A stretch of 48,947 bases of DNA from Pseudomonadota bacterium (GTDB taxonomy: Bacteria; Pseudomonadota; Gammaproteobacteria; UBA5335), in assembly GCA_021767745.1 (NCBI GenBank), contig JAASSS010000002.1:1-48947 (forward strand), written 5' to 3'. The notes under the pieces were generated by a model. The model saw nothing but the letters and a program-made list of their open reading frames with translations, was not told the DNA's origin and searched no databases. Positions 36,787-45,642 of the stretch are shown here, piece after piece (the stretch's first letter is position 1; every line of letters starts with the position of its first letter). Made by a program: the position numbers and the translations under genes.

Positions 36787-36974
36787 TCGACAAGAAACTG
36801 CTGGAAATCCTGGTGTGTCCGCTCTGCAAGGGGCCGCTGGTGTATCGGGCCGAGCCCGAATCGCTGGTCTGCAAGGCCGAGCGGCTCGCCTTTCCGGTGG
36901 ACGATGGCATCCCGGTGTTGCTCGAGGAGGCGGCCGAGCCGCTCGGCGTCGAGGCCATCGACGCCCTGCGATGA
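36783..36974 (+). CDS. ycaR: Trm112-family small protein (YcaR)
   Basis: This 63-residue protein begins LLEILVCPLCKGPL and has PVDDGIPVLLEEAAEPL near the end, the two conserved ends of the bacterial UPF0434/Trm112 family. Cys12, Cys15 and Cys30 may bind zinc. Its exact role in bacteria is not established; it is nearly always between lpxK and kdsB. The frame is open upstream, but the ATG at 36783 gives the family start and overlaps the lpxK stop. It is also coupled to kdsB (ATGA). Confidence 0.92.
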   Translation: MIDKKLLEILVCPLCKGPLVYRAEPESLVCKAERLAFPVDDGIPVLLEEAAEPLGVEAIDALR

Positions 36975-37726
36975 CCTTCAAGGTCGTCATTCCGGCCCGG
37001 CACGGCGCCACGCGCCTGCCGGGCAAGCCGCTGCGGCAGATCGCCGGCAAGCCGATGATCTGGCACGTCTGGCGGCGCGCGGTGGAGAGCGGTGCGGCAG
37101 CGGTGGTGATCGCCACCGACCATGCCTCGATCGTGGCGGCGGCGCGTGAGTTCGGCGCGGATGTCTGTCTGACTGCGGCGCATCATGCCTCCGGAACCGA
37201 TCGGCTGGCGGAGGTTTGCGCCAGCCGCGGCTGGGCCGACGGGCAGATCGTGGTCAACCTGCAGGGCGACGAGCCGGCCATGCCGGCCGAGAACGTGCGC
37301 CGGGTGGCGGAGAATCTGGCGGCGGAGCCGCTGGCCGATCTCGCCACCCTGTGCGTGCCGGTGGGCCGCGTGGAGGAGCTGCTCGACCACAACGTCGTCA
37401 AGGTGGTGCGCGATGCGCGCGACTTCGCGCTGTATTTCAGCCGCTCGCCGATCCCCTGGCATCGCGACGGCGGCTTTTCCCTCGATGCCGGCATGCCGCC
37501 CGGCAAGTGGTACCGGCACGTGGGACTGTACGCTTATCGGGTCGGCGCTCTGCGCCGCTTCGCCGCGCTGCCGGTGGCTGATCTGGAGCAGGTCGAGCGG
37601 CTGGAACAGCTGCGGGCGCTGACGGCCGGCATGCACATCCATGTCGGACAGGCGCTGGCGTTGCCAGGCATCGGCGTGGATACCGAGGCCGACCTCGCCC
37701 GGGTCGAACAGCTGCTGGCGTCCTGA
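36971..37726 (+). CDS. kdsB: 3-deoxy-manno-octulosonate cytidylyltransferase
   Basis: KdsB activates Kdo as CMP-Kdo for addition to lipid A. The N-terminal nucleotide-binding motif VVIPARHGATRLPGKPL is nearly canonical, followed by GTDRLAEV, VVNLQGDEPAMP and SRSPIPW, and KWYRHVGLYAYR. Length is 251 residues (E. coli 248). The ATG at 36971 overlaps the ycaR stop; its own stop shares one base with the next ATG (TGATG). Confidence 0.96.
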   Translation: MTFKVVIPARHGATRLPGKPLRQIAGKPMIWHVWRRAVESGAAAVVIATDHASIVAAAREFGADVCLTAAHHASGTDRLAEVCASRGWADGQIVVNLQGDEPAMPAENVRRVAENLAAEPLADLATLCVPVGRVEELLDHNVVKVVRDARDFALYFSRSPIPWHRDGGFSLDAGMPPGKWYRHVGLYAYRVGALRRFAALPVADLEQVERLEQLRALTAGMHIHVGQALALPGIGVDTEADLARVEQLLAS

Positions 37727-38235
37727 TGCCCGCCGCCTCGGTGCTGTTCGTGTGCATGGGCAACATCTGCCGTTCACCGCTGGCGGAGGCGGTGCTGCGC
37801 GCACGGCTGGCGACGATGCCGGCGCTGGCGGGGGGCGAGGTGGACTCTGCCGGTACCCATGGCTATCACGTGGGCGCGCCGCCGGATGAAAGGATGTGCC
37901 GGGCCGCGGCCAGGCGTGGGTACGATCTGACAAGCCTGCGTGCCCGTCAGGTGCAGCTGGCCGACTTCGACCGCTTCGGTTGGATTCTGGCGATGGACCG
38001 GCAGAACCTCGCGGTGCTGCAGGCGCTGCGTGCCCAGCGCGGCATCGGCAGTGTTCCGGACCTGTTGCTGCGCCATGCGCCGGCTGCGGGCACGCAGGAA
38101 GTGCCCGACCCGTACTATGGCGGCGAGCGCGGCTTCGAGCAGGTGATCGATCTGGTCGAGCAGGCGGTGGCGGGTCTGCTCGTGGCACTGAGCCAGGGTC
38201 AGGGCCCGGCGACGGAGTCGGGCGCCGGGCCCTGA
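37726..38235 (+). CDS. Low-molecular-weight protein tyrosine phosphatase
   Basis: The active-site loop CMGNICRS (Cys10 to Arg16) and the general-acid Asp128 in VPDPYYGG identify a low-molecular-weight phosphotyrosine phosphatase, 169 residues with a slightly long C-terminal tail. The equivalent gene lies at the same place in Pseudomonas. The substrate is unknown; some relatives control capsule or exopolysaccharide kinases, none of which are seen here. It is the last gene of the lol-kdsB operon and faces rne across a strong hairpin. murB, often the next gene, is missing. Confidence 0.9.
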   Translation: MPAASVLFVCMGNICRSPLAEAVLRARLATMPALAGGEVDSAGTHGYHVGAPPDERMCRAAARRGYDLTSLRARQVQLADFDRFGWILAMDRQNLAVLQALRAQRGIGSVPDLLLRHAPAAGTQEVPDPYYGGERGFEQVIDLVEQAVAGLLVALSQGQGPATESGAGP

Positions 38236-38245
38236 CGTCGAGCCG

Positions 38246-38280
38246 GCTGCTGCGGCTGCCCTGCCGGCAGCCGCAGCAGC
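38246..38280. terminator. Long perfect hairpin between the phosphatase gene and rne
   Basis: A 15-bp perfect inverted repeat (GCTGCTGCGGCTGCC with GGCAGCCGCAGCAGC) encloses a 5-nt loop CTGCC. It lies between two convergent genes, so it probably stops transcription from both sides. No T-run follows on either strand. Confidence 0.7.
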
Positions 38281-38296
38281 GTGTCTGCGCCCGAGC

Positions 38297-40789
38297 TCAG
38301 TCGTCCTCGGGCGGCGGGCCGGCGTTGTCCGCTGCCCCGGTCGCCGTCGCCTCCTCGCTCTTCGGCCCGCTGCTGCGGCGCCGCCCGCCGCTGCGCCGTC
38401 GCCGCCGCGGCGGGGCGTCTGCGGCCTCGGTCGTGTCTTCGGCGCGGGGCGGCGCCGGCGCTGCGGTACTGTCGGTGGTGGCCGCTGCCTCCGATGCCGC
38501 GGACTCGGCCGGCGCTCGGCGGCTGCGCCGCCGCGATGGGCGGCGCGTGGTGGCCTGCTCGGCGTCGGCGGTGTCTGCCGCGTCAGCGGTTTCGCCCGGC
38601 TCGGGGGCGGTGGCTGTGGCGTCCTGCGTTTCACCGAGGTCTGTGGCCTCCGCCGCCTCGGGCCGGGCGCGACTGCGGCTGCGCCGGCGCCGGGGTGGCT
38701 TGGCGGGTTCGCCCGCTGCCGCTGGCTCGGTTGCGGGCGCCGTGTCCGCCTGGGCCGGAGCGGTGGCCGGCACGACTGGCTCGTCGCTCTCGCCCCGATC
38801 GACGCCCGCCTCGTCCTGCGGCTTGCGGCGTCGCCCGCCACGCCGGCCGCGCCGGCGATTGCCGTTGCGGCTGGCACCCTCGGTGGTGACTGGCGCCTCG
38901 TCTGTCGGCTTCTGTTCCGGCTCGCGCTGCGTCGCGGCAGACGGCTCGTCCGCCCCCGATTCCTCCTGCTCCTCCGGAAACAGCTTGTTCCACAGGCGCT
39001 TGAGGAAGCCCTCTGGCGGTACCTCGGCCAGCTCGAGGTCGACCTGCGCCGCGCGCGGCGCGGCGGCGGTTGCCGCTGCAGCCGGCGCCGGCGCCGGCTC
39101 ACGTGCCGGTTGACGCTCGCGCGGCTGTCGTTCCTGTGCCGGCTCGGCGGGTGTTGCCGGGGCTGCAGGGCGCGGCGCCGGCTTGCTCGGCGCAAGCAGG
39201 CGCACGGCAGGCTGTGCGGCAGTCGTCGCCGGTGCCGGCTCGCGACCGGCGTTCGGCTTGGGCGGGGCGATGGCGTTCAGGCTGTAGCTCGGCTTCGCCT
39301 GGCCACCGGCCGGCAGATCGCTGCGCCGGATGCGTTCCACCCGGTAGTGCGGCGTTTCCATGTGCGGATTGGGCAGCACCAGCAGCTGCACGTCAGCCCG
39401 CTGTTCCAGCGATGCCAGCAGGCTGCGCTTCTCGTTGAGCAGGAAGCTCGCCACCGCGACCGGTACCTCGACATCCACCCGTCCGGTGCTTTCCTTGAGC
39501 GTTTCCTCCTCGATCAGCCGCAGGATCGACAGCGCCAGCGACTCCACGGTACGGATCGCCCCCTGGCCGCTGCAGCGCGGGCAGGTGATCTGGCTGTATT
39601 CGCCGAGGGAGGAGCGCAGCCGCTGACGCGACATCTCCAGCAGTCCGAAGCGGGAGATACGGCCGATCTGCACCCGGGCCCGATCCAGCTTCACCGCCTC
39701 CTTCAGCCGGTTCTCGACTTCGCGCTGGTGGCGGGTCGGACCCATGTCGATGAAGTCGATCACTACCAGCCCGCCGAGATCACGCAGCCGCAGCTGGCGG
39801 GCGATCTCCTCGGCCGCCTCGAGGTTGGTGTTGAAGGCGGTTTCCTCGATGTCGGCGCCCTTGGTGGCACGCGCCGAGTTGATGTCGATGCTGGTCAGCG
39901 CCTCGGTGTGATCGATCACGATCGAACCGCCGGAAGGCAGTTGCAGCTCGCGGGCGAAGGCCATCTCGATCTGGCTTTCGATCTGGAAGCGCGAGAACAG
40001 CGGGATCTCGTCTTCGTAGCGCTTGAGCCGCTTGAGGTTGTGCGGCTGCAGCTGCGACATCATCGCGTGCGCCTCCTCGTAGACGGCAGGCTCGTCGATG
40101 AGGATCTCGCCGATGTCGTTGCGCAGGTGATCGCGCAGGGCGCGCAGCACCATGCTGCTCTCCTGATAGATCAGGAACGGTGCCCGGCGCTCGCCGGCGG
40201 CCTTCTCGATCGCATCCCAGAGCTGGCGCAGATACTCCAGATCCCAAGCCAGTTCCTCCTCGCCGCGGCCGAGCCCGGCCGTGCGCACGATCAGGCCCAT
40301 GCCATTGGGTACATCCAGGGCGCGGATGACCTCGCGCATTTCTTCGCGATCGTCACCCTCGATACGGCGGGAGACGCCGCCGGCGCGGGGATTGTTCGGC
40401 ATCAGCACGAGGTAGCGACCGGCGAGGCTGACGAAGGTGGTCAGCGCCGCACCCTTGGTGCCGCGCTCCTCCTTCTCGACCTGGACGACCAGCTCGGTGC
40501 CTTCGGCGACGGCGTCGGCGATGTTGATCCGGCCGCCGGTGTCCACGCCCTCGCGAAAGTAGGCCCGCGAGATTTCCTTCATCGGCAGGAAGCCGTGCCG
40601 CTCGGCGCCGTAGTCGACGAAGGCGGCATCGAGGCTCGGTTCTACGCGGGTGATACGACCCTTGTAGATATTGGCTTTCTTCTGTTCCCGGCTGGGAACT
40701 TCGATGTCGAGGTTATAGAGACGTTGACCGTCGACCAGGGCCAGGCGCAACTCTTCGCGTTGCGTGGCGTTGATGAGCATTCTTTTCAT
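38297..40789 (-). CDS. rne: Ribonuclease E
   Basis: RNase E starts decay of most mRNAs and matures rRNA and tRNA. The catalytic half has an S1 domain (about 37-120), Asp302 ([13 protein letters not shown]) and Asp345 (VVIDFIDM), equal to E. coli Asp303 and Asp346, and the zinc-link Cys403/Cys406 (CPRCSGQG). The C-terminal half is low-complexity: an amphipathic segment [12 protein letters not shown] at about 592-605 is a likely membrane anchor, followed by four Arg-rich clusters near 643, 697, 746 and 791 separated by acidic Ala/Glu-rich stretches. The start [10 protein letters not shown] is the same as in E. coli. A leader of about 315 nt precedes it. It has 830 residues (E. coli 1061). Confidence 0.97.
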   Translation of the reverse strand: MKRMLINATQREELRLALVDGQRLYNLDIEVPSREQKKANIYKGRITRVEPSLDAAFVDYGAERHGFLPMKEISRAYFREGVDTGGRINIADAVAEGTELVVQVEKEERGTKGAALTTFVSLAGRYLVLMPNNPRAGGVSRRIEGDDREEMREVIRALDVPNGMGLIVRTAGLGRGEEELAWDLEYLRQLWDAIEKAAGERRAPFLIYQESSMVLRALRDHLRNDIGEILIDEPAVYEEAHAMMSQLQPHNLKRLKRYEDEIPLFSRFQIESQIEMAFARELQLPSGGSIVIDHTEALTSIDINSARATKGADIEETAFNTNLEAAEEIARQLRLRDLGGLVVIDFIDMGPTRHQREVENRLKEAVKLDRARVQIGRISRFGLLEMSRQRLRSSLGEYSQITCPRCSGQGAIRTVESLALSILRLIEEETLKESTGRVDVEVPVAVASFLLNEKRSLLASLEQRADVQLLVLPNPHMETPHYRVERIRRSDLPAGGQAKPSYSLNAIAPPKPNAGREPAPATTAAQPAVRLLAPSKPAPRPAAPATPAEPAQERQPRERQPAREPAPAPAAAATAAAPRAAQVDLELAEVPPEGFLKRLWNKLFPEEQEESGADEPSAATQREPEQKPTDEAPVTTEGASRNGNRRRGRRGGRRRKPQDEAGVDRGESDEPVVPATAPAQADTAPATEPAAAGEPAKPPRRRRSRSRARPEAAEATDLGETQDATATAPEPGETADAADTADAEQATTRRPSRRRSRRAPAESAASEAAATTDSTAAPAPPRAEDTTEAADAPPRRRRRSGGRRRSSGPKSEEATATGAADNAGPPPEDD

Positions 40790-40976
40790 GATATCTCACG
40801 TGCGGCCGGCCAGGGGGGCGGCCCGCGAGATACACGCTGCGGGCGGGTGTACTCAGTGGTGTTGTCCCTGCTGACCGTGGCAATCGCTGTGGCGGAACGA
40901 CGATCACGGATGATCGACGCGCGATGGCAGCGAAAGCCTCGGGATACGCGCAGGCGCGATGAGGGCGGAGGGCGAC

Positions 40977-40993
40977 ACGAGCGCTACGCTCGT
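40977..40993 (-). promoter_or_regulatory. Hairpin in the rne leader
   Basis: A perfect 7-bp stem, ACGAGCG and CGCTCGT, closes a 3-nt loop. It lies about 185 nt before the rne start codon and is a candidate RNase E recognition hairpin. Confidence 0.5.
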
Positions 40994-41109
40994 CTGCTCG
41001 ACGGCCTCACCGGCAGGTTCGCCGTGGTGGCTTTCGCACTGCCGTTGAAAAAACCGGGATCCGGGCAGCGTGCGCCGTGTGGACGGCCCGCGCCGGGGAT
41101 CTTCCGGCG

Positions 41110-41138
41110 ACTATACGCCGCGGGCGCAGGGCAGGCAA
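41110..41138 (-). promoter_or_regulatory. Putative sigma-70 promoter of rne
   Basis: On the minus strand TTGCCT (41133-41138) is separated by 17 bp from TATAGT (41110-41115), which is followed by CGCCGG. Four of six -35 bases and five of six -10 bases match the consensus. It is the best full promoter in the window. Confidence 0.65.
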
Positions 41139-41165
41139 CGCGATCGGCCGCGGTGCGGGCGGGAT

Positions 41166-42452
41166 TCAGCCGCGCCGCCGCCGGCTGGCCCCGATTCGCA
41201 TTGGCGGCAGCACGCGGGCCGAACGCACGCCGTGCTTGCCACTCTTGATGATTTCGACCTGATAGTCGCCGAATTTCACGCTAGTGCCCGGATCCGGGAT
41301 GGTTTCCAGGTGCTCCAGGATCAGCCCGTTGAGGGTCTTCGGCCCGCCGGTCGGCAAGTCCCAGCCCATGCGCCGGTTGAGCGTGCGGATGTTGGTGGTG
41401 GCGTTGACGATGTAGCTGCCGTCCGGTTCTGCCGCCACGCTGGCGAGGCTGGCCGCCGGATCGGTGGTGAACTCGCCGACGATCTCCTCGAGGATGTCCT
41501 CCAGCGTCACCAGCCCCTGGATGTCGCCATACTCGTCCACGACCAGCCCGATCCGGCGCTTTTCGCGCTGGAAGTTCAGCAACTGGGTGTTCAGCGGCGT
41601 GCCCTCGGGAATGAAGTAGCCCTCGCGCGCCAGCGAGCGCAGGCCTTCCGCGTCCAGCTCATCCCGGATCAGGCGGTTGAGCACCCGGCGCATGTGCACG
41701 ATACCGCGGATCTGGTCGATGCTCTCCTCGTAGAGAGGCAGGCGGGTGTGGCGGCTGTGCATGAGCTGCTCGCGGATCGCTTCCCACGGATCGGCCAGGT
41801 CGATGCCGACGATCTCGTTGCGCGGCACCATGATGTCCTCGACGGTTGCCCGCTCCAGATCGATGATGCCGAGCAGCATGCGCTGGTGGCGCTGCGGGAT
41901 CATGGCCCCGGCCTCCAGCACGACCGTGCGCAGTTCCTCCGCGGTCAGCGCCTGTGAGGCGCCATCATCGCGCGCCAGCCCGAGCAGCTTCAGCACCCCG
42001 TTGGCCAGCAGGTTCACCAGCCAGACCACCGGATAGATCAGTTTGAGCAGCGGGTAGTAAATATAGGCAGCAGGCAGTGCCAGGCGCTCGGCGTTGAGCG
42101 CTGCGAAGGTCTTGGGCGCCACCTCCGAGAAGATCAGCACGATCAGGGTCAGCAGCCCCGCCGCCAGCGCCAGGCTGCCCTCGCCGAACAGGCGCAGGGC
42201 GATCACGGTGGTGATCATGCTGGCGAGAATGTTGACGAAGTTGTTGCCCAGCAGGATCAGGCCGATGATCCGGTCGGGCCGCTCCAGCAGCTTCTCCGCC
42301 AGCTGGGCGCCGCGATGCCCGCCGGCGGCGAGGTGGCGCAGGCGGTAGCGGTTGATGGTCATCAGCGCCGTTTCGGAGCTGGAGAACAGGCCGGAGAGCA
42401 GCAGCATCAGGCCGAGCAGGCCGAACAGGACCGGCAGAGGGAGTTCGTTCAC
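41166..42452 (-). CDS. CNNM/CBS-domain membrane protein (CorB/YfjD, HlyC/CorC family)
   Basis: The 428 residues contain an N-terminal CNNM domain with three to four spans (SGLFSSSETALMTINRYRLR is the family opening), a pair of CBS domains (IMVPRNEIVGIDL to DEYGDIQGLVTLEDILEEIVGE) and a C-terminal CorC_HlyC domain. CorB-type proteins are linked to magnesium (and cobalt) transport, probably efflux or its control. It lies 13 bp downstream of the ypjD-like gene, the arrangement seen next to ffh in E. coli. Confidence 0.92.
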   Translation of the reverse strand: MNELPLPVLFGLLGLMLLLSGLFSSSETALMTINRYRLRHLAAGGHRGAQLAEKLLERPDRIIGLILLGNNFVNILASMITTVIALRLFGEGSLALAAGLLTLIVLIFSEVAPKTFAALNAERLALPAAYIYYPLLKLIYPVVWLVNLLANGVLKLLGLARDDGASQALTAEELRTVVLEAGAMIPQRHQRMLLGIIDLERATVEDIMVPRNEIVGIDLADPWEAIREQLMHSRHTRLPLYEESIDQIRGIVHMRRVLNRLIRDELDAEGLRSLAREGYFIPEGTPLNTQLLNFQREKRRIGLVVDEYGDIQGLVTLEDILEEIVGEFTTDPAASLASVAAEPDGSYIVNATTNIRTLNRRMGWDLPTGGPKTLNGLILEHLETIPDPGTSVKFGDYQVEIIKSGKHGVRSARVLPPMRIGASRRRRG

Positions 42453-42465
42453 TTGCGGGTGTCGC

Positions 42466-43299
42466 TCAGGACCATTGCCGGCCGAGTACCAGTTCCAGGA
42501 CCAGCTTGCTGCCGAAGTAGGCCAGCGTCAGCGTCAGGCCGCCGCCCAGCGTCCAGTGTACCGCCCGCTGGCCGCGCCAGCCGTGCCGCCAGCGACCCCA
42601 CAGCAAGGTGGCGAATACCAGCCAGGCCAGGATCGACAGCAGCGTCTTGTGCGCCAGATGCTGGGCGAACAGATCGTCCACGAAGACCAGGCCGCTCAGC
42701 AGGGCGAGGCTGAGCAGAAAGAAGCCCAGCAGCACCATCTGGAACAGCAGCGCGTCCATCGTTTCCAGCGGTGGCACGCGTGCCAGCAAGGCCGGCCGAT
42801 GGCGACGCAGCAGCCGATCCTGCAGCCAGATCAGGGCTGCCTGGGCGGCGGCGAGGGCGAGCAGGCTGTAGGCCAGCGTGGCCAGCACGATGTGCATCTC
42901 GACCTGCCAGTCGAGCGCCACGGGGTTGGGTGGTGCGCTGGGTGTCAGCAGGCCCAGTGCCACCAGGATCGCTGCCAGCGGCAGGACGAGCAGGCCGAGG
43001 CTTTCCACCGGGACGCGCACGGCGGCCAGCAGCAGCACCAGTACGAGCTGGAACGCGAACAGCGAGCCGGCGCCGAACAGCGACAGGTTCGGCGGCGACT
43101 GGGCGAACACGGTGTGGCGCAGCAGCTGCGCGTGCAGCAGCAGACCCCCGAGCGCCAGCATCGCCGGCGCCGAGCCGCGGCGCCAGCGGCGGGCCGGTTC
43201 GGCAGACTCCAGCTGCGGATGTCGGGCCTGCCGCCAGATCAGCAGCGCCGCCGCCAGGTACAGCGCAGGAACTGCGAGGGCGAGCGTTGAGTTCAGCAT
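42466..43299 (-). CDS. YpjD-like inner membrane protein (CcsA/cytochrome c assembly fold)
   Basis: This 277-residue protein has about eight hydrophobic segments. It matches the YpjD family, a short relative of the cytochrome c assembly protein CcsA, through its position between corB and ffh and the LVFVDDLFAQHLAHKTLLSI stretch with a conserved His. The role of YpjD is not established. The frame starts earlier (43338), but the ATG at 43299 begins the first membrane span directly and is preferred. It is divergent from ffh. Confidence 0.87.
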   Translation of the reverse strand: MLNSTLALAVPALYLAAALLIWRQARHPQLESAEPARRWRRGSAPAMLALGGLLLHAQLLRHTVFAQSPPNLSLFGAGSLFAFQLVLVLLLAAVRVPVESLGLLVLPLAAILVALGLLTPSAPPNPVALDWQVEMHIVLATLAYSLLALAAAQAALIWLQDRLLRRHRPALLARVPPLETMDALLFQMVLLGFFLLSLALLSGLVFVDDLFAQHLAHKTLLSILAWLVFATLLWGRWRHGWRGQRAVHWTLGGGLTLTLAYFGSKLVLELVLGRQWS

Positions 43300-43351
43300 G
43301 GACTGCAGGCACCGAGACGGCCGTCGATAGTCGCACATCGCCTGCGCGGGC

Positions 43352-43380
43352 GTGAAGAGGCGGGCCGCGGGCGTTATCCT
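43352..43380 (+). promoter_or_regulatory. Possible ffh promoter
   Basis: GTGAAG (43352-43357), 17 bp, then TATCCT (43375-43380) followed by TGCCGG. The -35 match is only three of six. The ffh ATG is 32 bp further on. Confidence 0.4.
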
Positions 43381-43412
43381 TGCCGGCCTGACCCAGCCTC
43401 GACCCGAGTGCC

Positions 43413-44771
43413 ATGTTCGAGAATCTCAGCGAGCGGCTTAGCCAGTCGCTGCACAACCTTGGCGGCAAGGGCCGCCTGAGCGAGGACAACATCCAGCAGG
43501 CATTGCGCGATGTGCGCATGGCCCTGCTGGAGGCCGACGTGGCGCTGCCCGTGGTGACCGAGTTCGTCGCCCACGTGCGTGAGCGTGCAGTCGGTGCCGA
43601 GGTGACCCGCAGCCTGACGCCGGGCCAGGTCTTCGTGCGCATCGTCAATGACGAACTCGTGCGGCTGCTCGGCGGCGAGCAGCAGGCGCTGAACCTGCGC
43701 ACGCAGCCGCCGGCGGTCATCATGCTGGCCGGTCTGCAGGGCGCGGGCAAGACCACCAGCGCTGCCAAGCTCGCCCGCTATCTGAAGGAGCGGGAGCGCA
43801 AGCGGGTGTTGCTGGCGAGCGTCGATGTCTATCGGCCGGCGGCGATCGAGCAGCTCGAGCGGCTGGCCGAGCAGGTCGGCGCGAGCTTCTTCCCCAGCGA
43901 TCCGGCCGAGGCACCGGCGGCGCTGGCTGCAGCGGCGCTGGCCCACGGCCGGCGGCATTACGTCGACGTGGTGATCATCGATACCGCGGGCCGGCTGCAC
44001 GTCGATGCGTCGATGATGGCCGAGGCCCAGGCCGTGCACGCGGCGGTGCAGCCGATCGAGACGCTGTTCGTCGTCGACAGCATGACCGGCCAGGATGCGG
44101 CGCAGACCGCGCGCGCCTTCGATGCCGCCCTGCCGCTGACCGGCGTCATCCTCACCAAGGCCGACGGCGATGCCCGGGGCGGTGCGGCACTGTCCATCCG
44201 CCAGGTCACCGGCAAGCCGATCAAGTTCATGGGCATGGGGGAGAAGGTCGAGGCGCTCGAGCCGTTCTATCCCGACCGGATCGCCTCGCGCATCCTCGGC
44301 ATGGGCGATGTGCTCAGCCTGGTCGAGGAGGTCGAGCGCAAGGCGGACAAGCACAAGGCCGACAAGCTCGCGCGCAAGCTGCAGAAGGGCAAGGGCATCT
44401 CGCTGGAGGACTACCGCGACCAGCTCAACCAGATGCTCGAGATGGGCGGCGTCGCCGGCATCATGGAGAAGTTGCCGGGCGCCATGCAGCTGCCGGAGGC
44501 GGCGCGCAGCCAGGTGAACGATCGCGAGATCCGGCGCATGATCGCCGTGATCAACAGCATGACGCCGGGCGAGCGGCGGCGCCCGGAGATTCTGAAGGCC
44601 TCGCGCAAGCAGCGCGTGGCGCGCGGCTGCGGTCTGGAGGTGCAGGATGTGAACCGCCTGCTCAAACAGTTCCAGCAGACGCAGAAGATGATGAAGCGTG
44701 TCGGCAAGCTCAACCTAAAGGGCATGCTCGGCGGTGGCCGCGGCCCGCTGCCACCCGGCATCGGCTTCTGA
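43413..44771 (+). CDS. ffh: Signal recognition particle protein Ffh
   Basis: Ffh binds 4.5S RNA and delivers nascent inner-membrane proteins to FtsY. The 452-residue protein has the N domain (1-90), the GTPase domain with GLQGAGKTTS at 107-116, DTAGR and TKADGDARGG, and a Met-rich M domain (from about 325) with LPGAMQLPE and the RNA-binding RRMIAVINSMTPGERRRPEI. The C-terminal GGGRGPLPPG is normal. rpsP follows 79 bp later with a possible promoter of its own. Confidence 0.98.
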   Translation: MFENLSERLSQSLHNLGGKGRLSEDNIQQALRDVRMALLEADVALPVVTEFVAHVRERAVGAEVTRSLTPGQVFVRIVNDELVRLLGGEQQALNLRTQPPAVIMLAGLQGAGKTTSAAKLARYLKERERKRVLLASVDVYRPAAIEQLERLAEQVGASFFPSDPAEAPAALAAAALAHGRRHYVDVVIIDTAGRLHVDASMMAEAQAVHAAVQPIETLFVVDSMTGQDAAQTARAFDAALPLTGVILTKADGDARGGAALSIRQVTGKPIKFMGMGEKVEALEPFYPDRIASRILGMGDVLSLVEEVERKADKHKADKLARKLQKGKGISLEDYRDQLNQMLEMGGVAGIMEKLPGAMQLPEAARSQVNDREIRRMIAVINSMTPGERRRPEILKASRKQRVARGCGLEVQDVNRLLKQFQQTQKMMKRVGKLNLKGMLGGGRGPLPPGIGF

Positions 44772-44796
44772 TGCTTTCCTTTCGCCGCCCGATCGG

Positions 44797-44802
44797 TAAA
44801 AT
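44797..44802 (+). promoter_or_regulatory. Possible -10 box of the rpsP-rimM-trmD-rplS operon
   Basis: TAAAAT followed by GGCCGG lies in the ffh-rpsP gap, 48 bp before the rpsP ATG. The -35 region is weak (CTTTCC at 17-bp spacing). Confidence 0.4.
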
Positions 44803-44850
44803 GGCCGGTTTTCCGCCGCGCGAGCGGCTAGCAGGGATCAAGACAGGCTT

Positions 44851-45117
44851 ATGGTCAAGATTCGACTGACCCGCGGTGGCGCCAAGAAGCGGCCGTTCTA
44901 TCACATCGTCGTCGCTGACGAGCGGGCGCCACGCGATGGCCGCTACATCGAACGCATCGGCTTCTACAACCCCATCGCTCGGGGCCAGGACGAGGCTCTG
45001 CGGCTGGATCAGGCCCGGGCCGACCACTGGCTCGGTCAGGGCGCGCAGGCGACTGCGCGTGTGCGCCAGCTGATCAGGCAGGCGCGCAAGGCGGCCGGGG
45101 AGAGCGCCGCGGCGTGA
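44851..45117 (+). CDS. rpsP: 30S ribosomal protein S16
   Basis: This is ribosomal protein bS16 (88 residues; E. coli 82), starting [19 protein letters not shown] and containing [13 protein letters not shown] and [15 protein letters not shown], all conserved. It binds 16S rRNA early in 30S assembly. It leads the four-gene operon with rimM, trmD and rplS and is coupled to rimM by a GTGA overlap. Confidence 0.98.
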   Translation: MVKIRLTRGGAKKRPFYHIVVADERAPRDGRYIERIGFYNPIARGQDEALRLDQARADHWLGQGAQATARVRQLIRQARKAAGESAAA

Positions 45118-45620
45118 CCGGCGAGCAGCCGGTGGTCATGGGGCGCTTCGGGGCGCCCCATGGCGTGCGGGGCTGGGTCAGGGTGTTTCCGGAGGCCGAT
45201 CCCGGCACGGGTCTGATCGACCTGCTGCCCTGGCTGATCGAGGCGCCGGCCGGCTGGCAGCCGCTGGAACTGGCCGAGGCGCGGGTGCAGCCCTCACAGC
45301 TGCTGGTGCGCGTGGCCGGCTGCGAGGATCGCGAGGCGGCCGGGGCGTTGCGCAACCGGCTGATCGCGGTGCCGCGAGCCGCGCTGCCGCCGCCCGCCGA
45401 GGGCGAGTTCTACTGGATCGATCTGCTGGGGGTCGAGGTCGTGGACGTGGATGGGCGCCACTACGGCCGGATTTCGCAGATGCTGGAGACCGGAGCGAAC
45501 GATGTGATGGTGGTGCAGGGCGAGCGCGAGCATCTCATCCCGTTCGTGCGCGAGCAGGTGGTCCGCCAGGTGGATCTGGAGGCGCGGCGCATCACCGTCG
45601 CCTGGTTCGAGGAATTCTGA
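45114..45620 (+). CDS. rimM: Ribosome maturation factor RimM
   Basis: RimM helps assemble the 30S head near S19. The 168-residue protein has the N-terminal RimM barrel opening [18 protein letters not shown] and a C-terminal PRC barrel ([16 protein letters not shown], then [10 protein letters not shown] and [10 protein letters not shown]). The start is GTG, overlapping the rpsP stop. trmD follows 22 bp downstream. Confidence 0.96.
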   Translation: MTGEQPVVMGRFGAPHGVRGWVRVFPEADPGTGLIDLLPWLIEAPAGWQPLELAEARVQPSQLLVRVAGCEDREAAGALRNRLIAVPRAALPPPAEGEFYWIDLLGVEVVDVDGRHYGRISQMLETGANDVMVVQGEREHLIPFVREQVVRQVDLEARRITVAWFEEF

Positions 45621-45642
45621 CGCGGCCTCTGCCGTACCGGCC

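Larger units (their letters stand above)
40790..41165 (-). other. Intergenic region holding the rne promoter and long 5' leader
   Basis: No gene is seen in these 376 bp. A good promoter (41110-41138) faces rne, so most of the region is rne leader. On the minus strand it includes a CCGG-ATC-CCGG mini-hairpin followed by six T (41048-41064) and a 7-bp stem ACGAGCG/CGCTCGT with loop of three (40977-40993). In E. coli a leader of similar length lets RNase E control its own mRNA; the same is inferred here. Confidence 0.6.

Noticed and set aside
41048-41064. CCGG-ATC-CCGG plus T6 as the terminator of corB
   Set aside because: The stem is only four base pairs, and a good rne promoter lies between it and corB, so I treat it as part of the rne leader instead.
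39110-41248. 712-codon open frame antisense to rne, extending over its leader
   Set aside because: No recognisable motif. It spans the catalytic part of RNase E on the other strand and ends in the corB gene.
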